Assembly (NCBI GenBank): GCA_035771165.1
Contig: JAWNZC010000091.1
Coordinates: forward strand, 1,138,501-1,202,500
Direction: 5' to 3'
DNA length: 64,000 bases
From: Paragorgia papillata
Taxonomy: Eukaryota > Cnidaria > Anthozoa > Scleralcyonacea > Coralliidae
Shown here piece after piece: positions 62,701-64,000 of this stretch (within the stretch, counting starts at the first letter, position 1; each line of letters starts with the position of its first letter). The notes below the pieces were generated by a model that saw only the letters and a list, made by a program, of their open reading frames with translations, was not told the DNA's origin and did no database searches. A program made the position numbers and the translations under genes.

Positions 62701-64000
62701 ACTATTCTGCTGTGAGAAGATAATTTTGAACTGACTTTGGTTCCTGATTACCATTATTTTGCTCTGCCAAGATAATTTTTAACTGACTTTGTTCCCTGAT
62801 TACCATTATTCTGCCATGCCACTGGAGATAATTTTAACTGACTTTGATTCCTGATTACCATTATTCTGCTGTGCCACTGGAGATAATTTTTAACTGACTT
62901 TTCCTGATTACCATTATTCTGCCATGCCACTGGAGATAATTTTTAGCTGACTTGATTCCAGATTACCATTGTTCTGCTGTGCCACTGGATATAATTTTAA
63001 CTGTCTTTGGTTCTTGATTACCATCATTCTGCTGTGCAAAGATAATTTAAAACTGGCTTTGGTTCCTGATTACCACTATTCTGCTGTGAGAAGATAATTT
63101 TTAACTGACTTTGGTTCCTGATTACCATTATTTTGCTCTGCCAAGATAATTTTTAACTGACTTTGTTCCCTGATTACCATTATTCTGCCATGCCACTGGA
63201 GATAATTTTAACTGACTTTGATTCCTGATTACCATTATTCTGCTGTGCCACTGGAGATAATTTTTAACTGACTTTTCCTGATTACCATTATTCTGCCATG
63301 CCACTGGAGATAATTTTTAGCTGACTTGATTCCAGATTACCATTGTTCTGCTGTGCCACTGGATTTTAGCTGTCTTTGGTTCTTGATTACCATCATTCTG
63401 CTGTGCAAAGATAATTTAAAACTGGCTTTGGTTCCTGATTACCACTATTCTGCTGTGAGAAGATAATTTTTAACTGACTTTGGTTCCTGATTACCCATTA
63501 TTTTGCTCTGCCAAGATAATTTTTAACTGACTTTGTTCCCTGATTACCATTATTCTGCCATGCCACTGGAGATAATTTTAACTGACTTTGATTCCTGATT
63601 ACCATTATTCTGCTGTGCCACTGGAAATAATTTTTAACTGACTTTTCCTGATTACCATTATTCTGCCATGCCACTGGAGATAATTTTTAGCTGACTTGAT
63701 TCCAGATTACCATTGTTCTGCTGTGCCACTGGATATAATTTTAACTGTCTTTGGTTCTTGATTACCATCATTCTGCTGTGCAAAGATAATTTAAAACTGG
63801 CTTTGGTTCCTGATTACCACTATTCTGCTGTGAGAAGATAATTTTTAACTGACTTTGGTTCCTGATTACCATTATTTTGCTCTGCCAAGATAATTTTTAA
63901 CTGACTTTGTTCCCTGATTACCATTATTCTGCCATGCCACTGGAGATAATTTTAACTGACTTTGATTCCTGATTACCATTATTCTGCTGTGCCACTGGAG
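59798..64000 (+). repeat. Minisatellite, right block with a 374-bp higher-order unit
   Basis: Eleven or more higher-order units of seven ~51-56-bp monomers each. The marker tagctgacttgattccag starts near 59951, 60325, 60699, 61073, 61447, 61822, 62196, 62570, 62944, 63318 and 63688, so the period is 374 bp with only small indels. The array runs off the end of the window. No gene. Confidence 0.96.

Overview
The window is AT-rich eukaryotic DNA, almost certainly from an animal. It has spliceosomal introns, tRNA-derived repeats, RTE, Helitron, P-like and Tc1-like elements, and a capsid-gene Polinton/Maverick. Chromodomain, PHD and Ig-type exons point to a metazoan; several protein families resemble ones I associate with sponges, cnidarians and other early-branching animals, but the sequence alone does not settle the taxon. 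There is no complete, confidently host gene. Host sequence appears only as isolated exons (Ig-like 4.3-5.0 kb on the minus strand, PHD-like 16.0 kb, a putative exon at 37.8 kb, and a family of 39-nt micro-exon-like cassettes at 14.2 and 23.8-25.8 kb).

Layout: (1) 0.5-2.8 kb, a 5'-truncated RTE retrotransposon with a 14-bp target-site duplication. (2) 4.3-5.3 kb, remnant Ig-domain exons and a tRNA-derived SINE. (3) 8.0-13.6 kb, a minus-strand Helitron Rep-helicase gene, one reading frame apart from one intron and four in-frame stops. (4) 13.7-16 kb, microsatellites, a hairpin and a palindromic MITE-like repeat. (5) 16.3-23.6 kb, a putative two-gene transposon (chromodomain gene converging on a multi-exon gene) with 23-bp inverted ends; the second gene has lost its middle exons, and repeats including a tandem pair of 277-bp units with hammerhead ribozymes occupy that place. 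(6) 24-26.1 kb, duplicated segments carrying 39-nt cassettes. (7) 26.3-33.8 kb, a second two-gene convergent transposon (P-like transposase with C2H2 fingers plus an accessory protein). (8) 34.0-37.65 kb, a third (Tc1/IS630-like transposase plus a PB1/zinc-knuckle protein) with ~220-bp inverted repeats. (9) 37.8-40.3 and 59.8-64.0 kb, one minisatellite, organised in its later part as a 374-bp seven-monomer higher-order repeat. (10) 40,294-59,791, a 19,498-bp Polinton inserted in that satellite, with 438-bp terminal inverted repeats and a 6-bp target duplication (gacttt).

The Polinton encodes protein-primed DNA polymerase B, a retroviral-type integrase (one in-frame stop), an A32-like packaging ATPase, candidate double-jelly-roll major capsid and penton proteins, a RuvC/A22-like Holliday junction resolvase, a PriCT-2-like protein, a LamG-like protein and several small membrane proteins. 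Its regulatory layout is unusually readable. Many genes begin at ATAAATG. Three or four minus-strand ORFs share an ~85-bp leader. Several gene ends carry perfect 10-14 bp hairpins. A 43/55-bp palindromic tandem array separates the resolvase from the capsid gene block. This looks like virus-type, possibly two-class, transcription rather than host-gene regulation, and it is the strongest candidate for a little-described system here. The hammerhead-bearing tandem repeat is the second.
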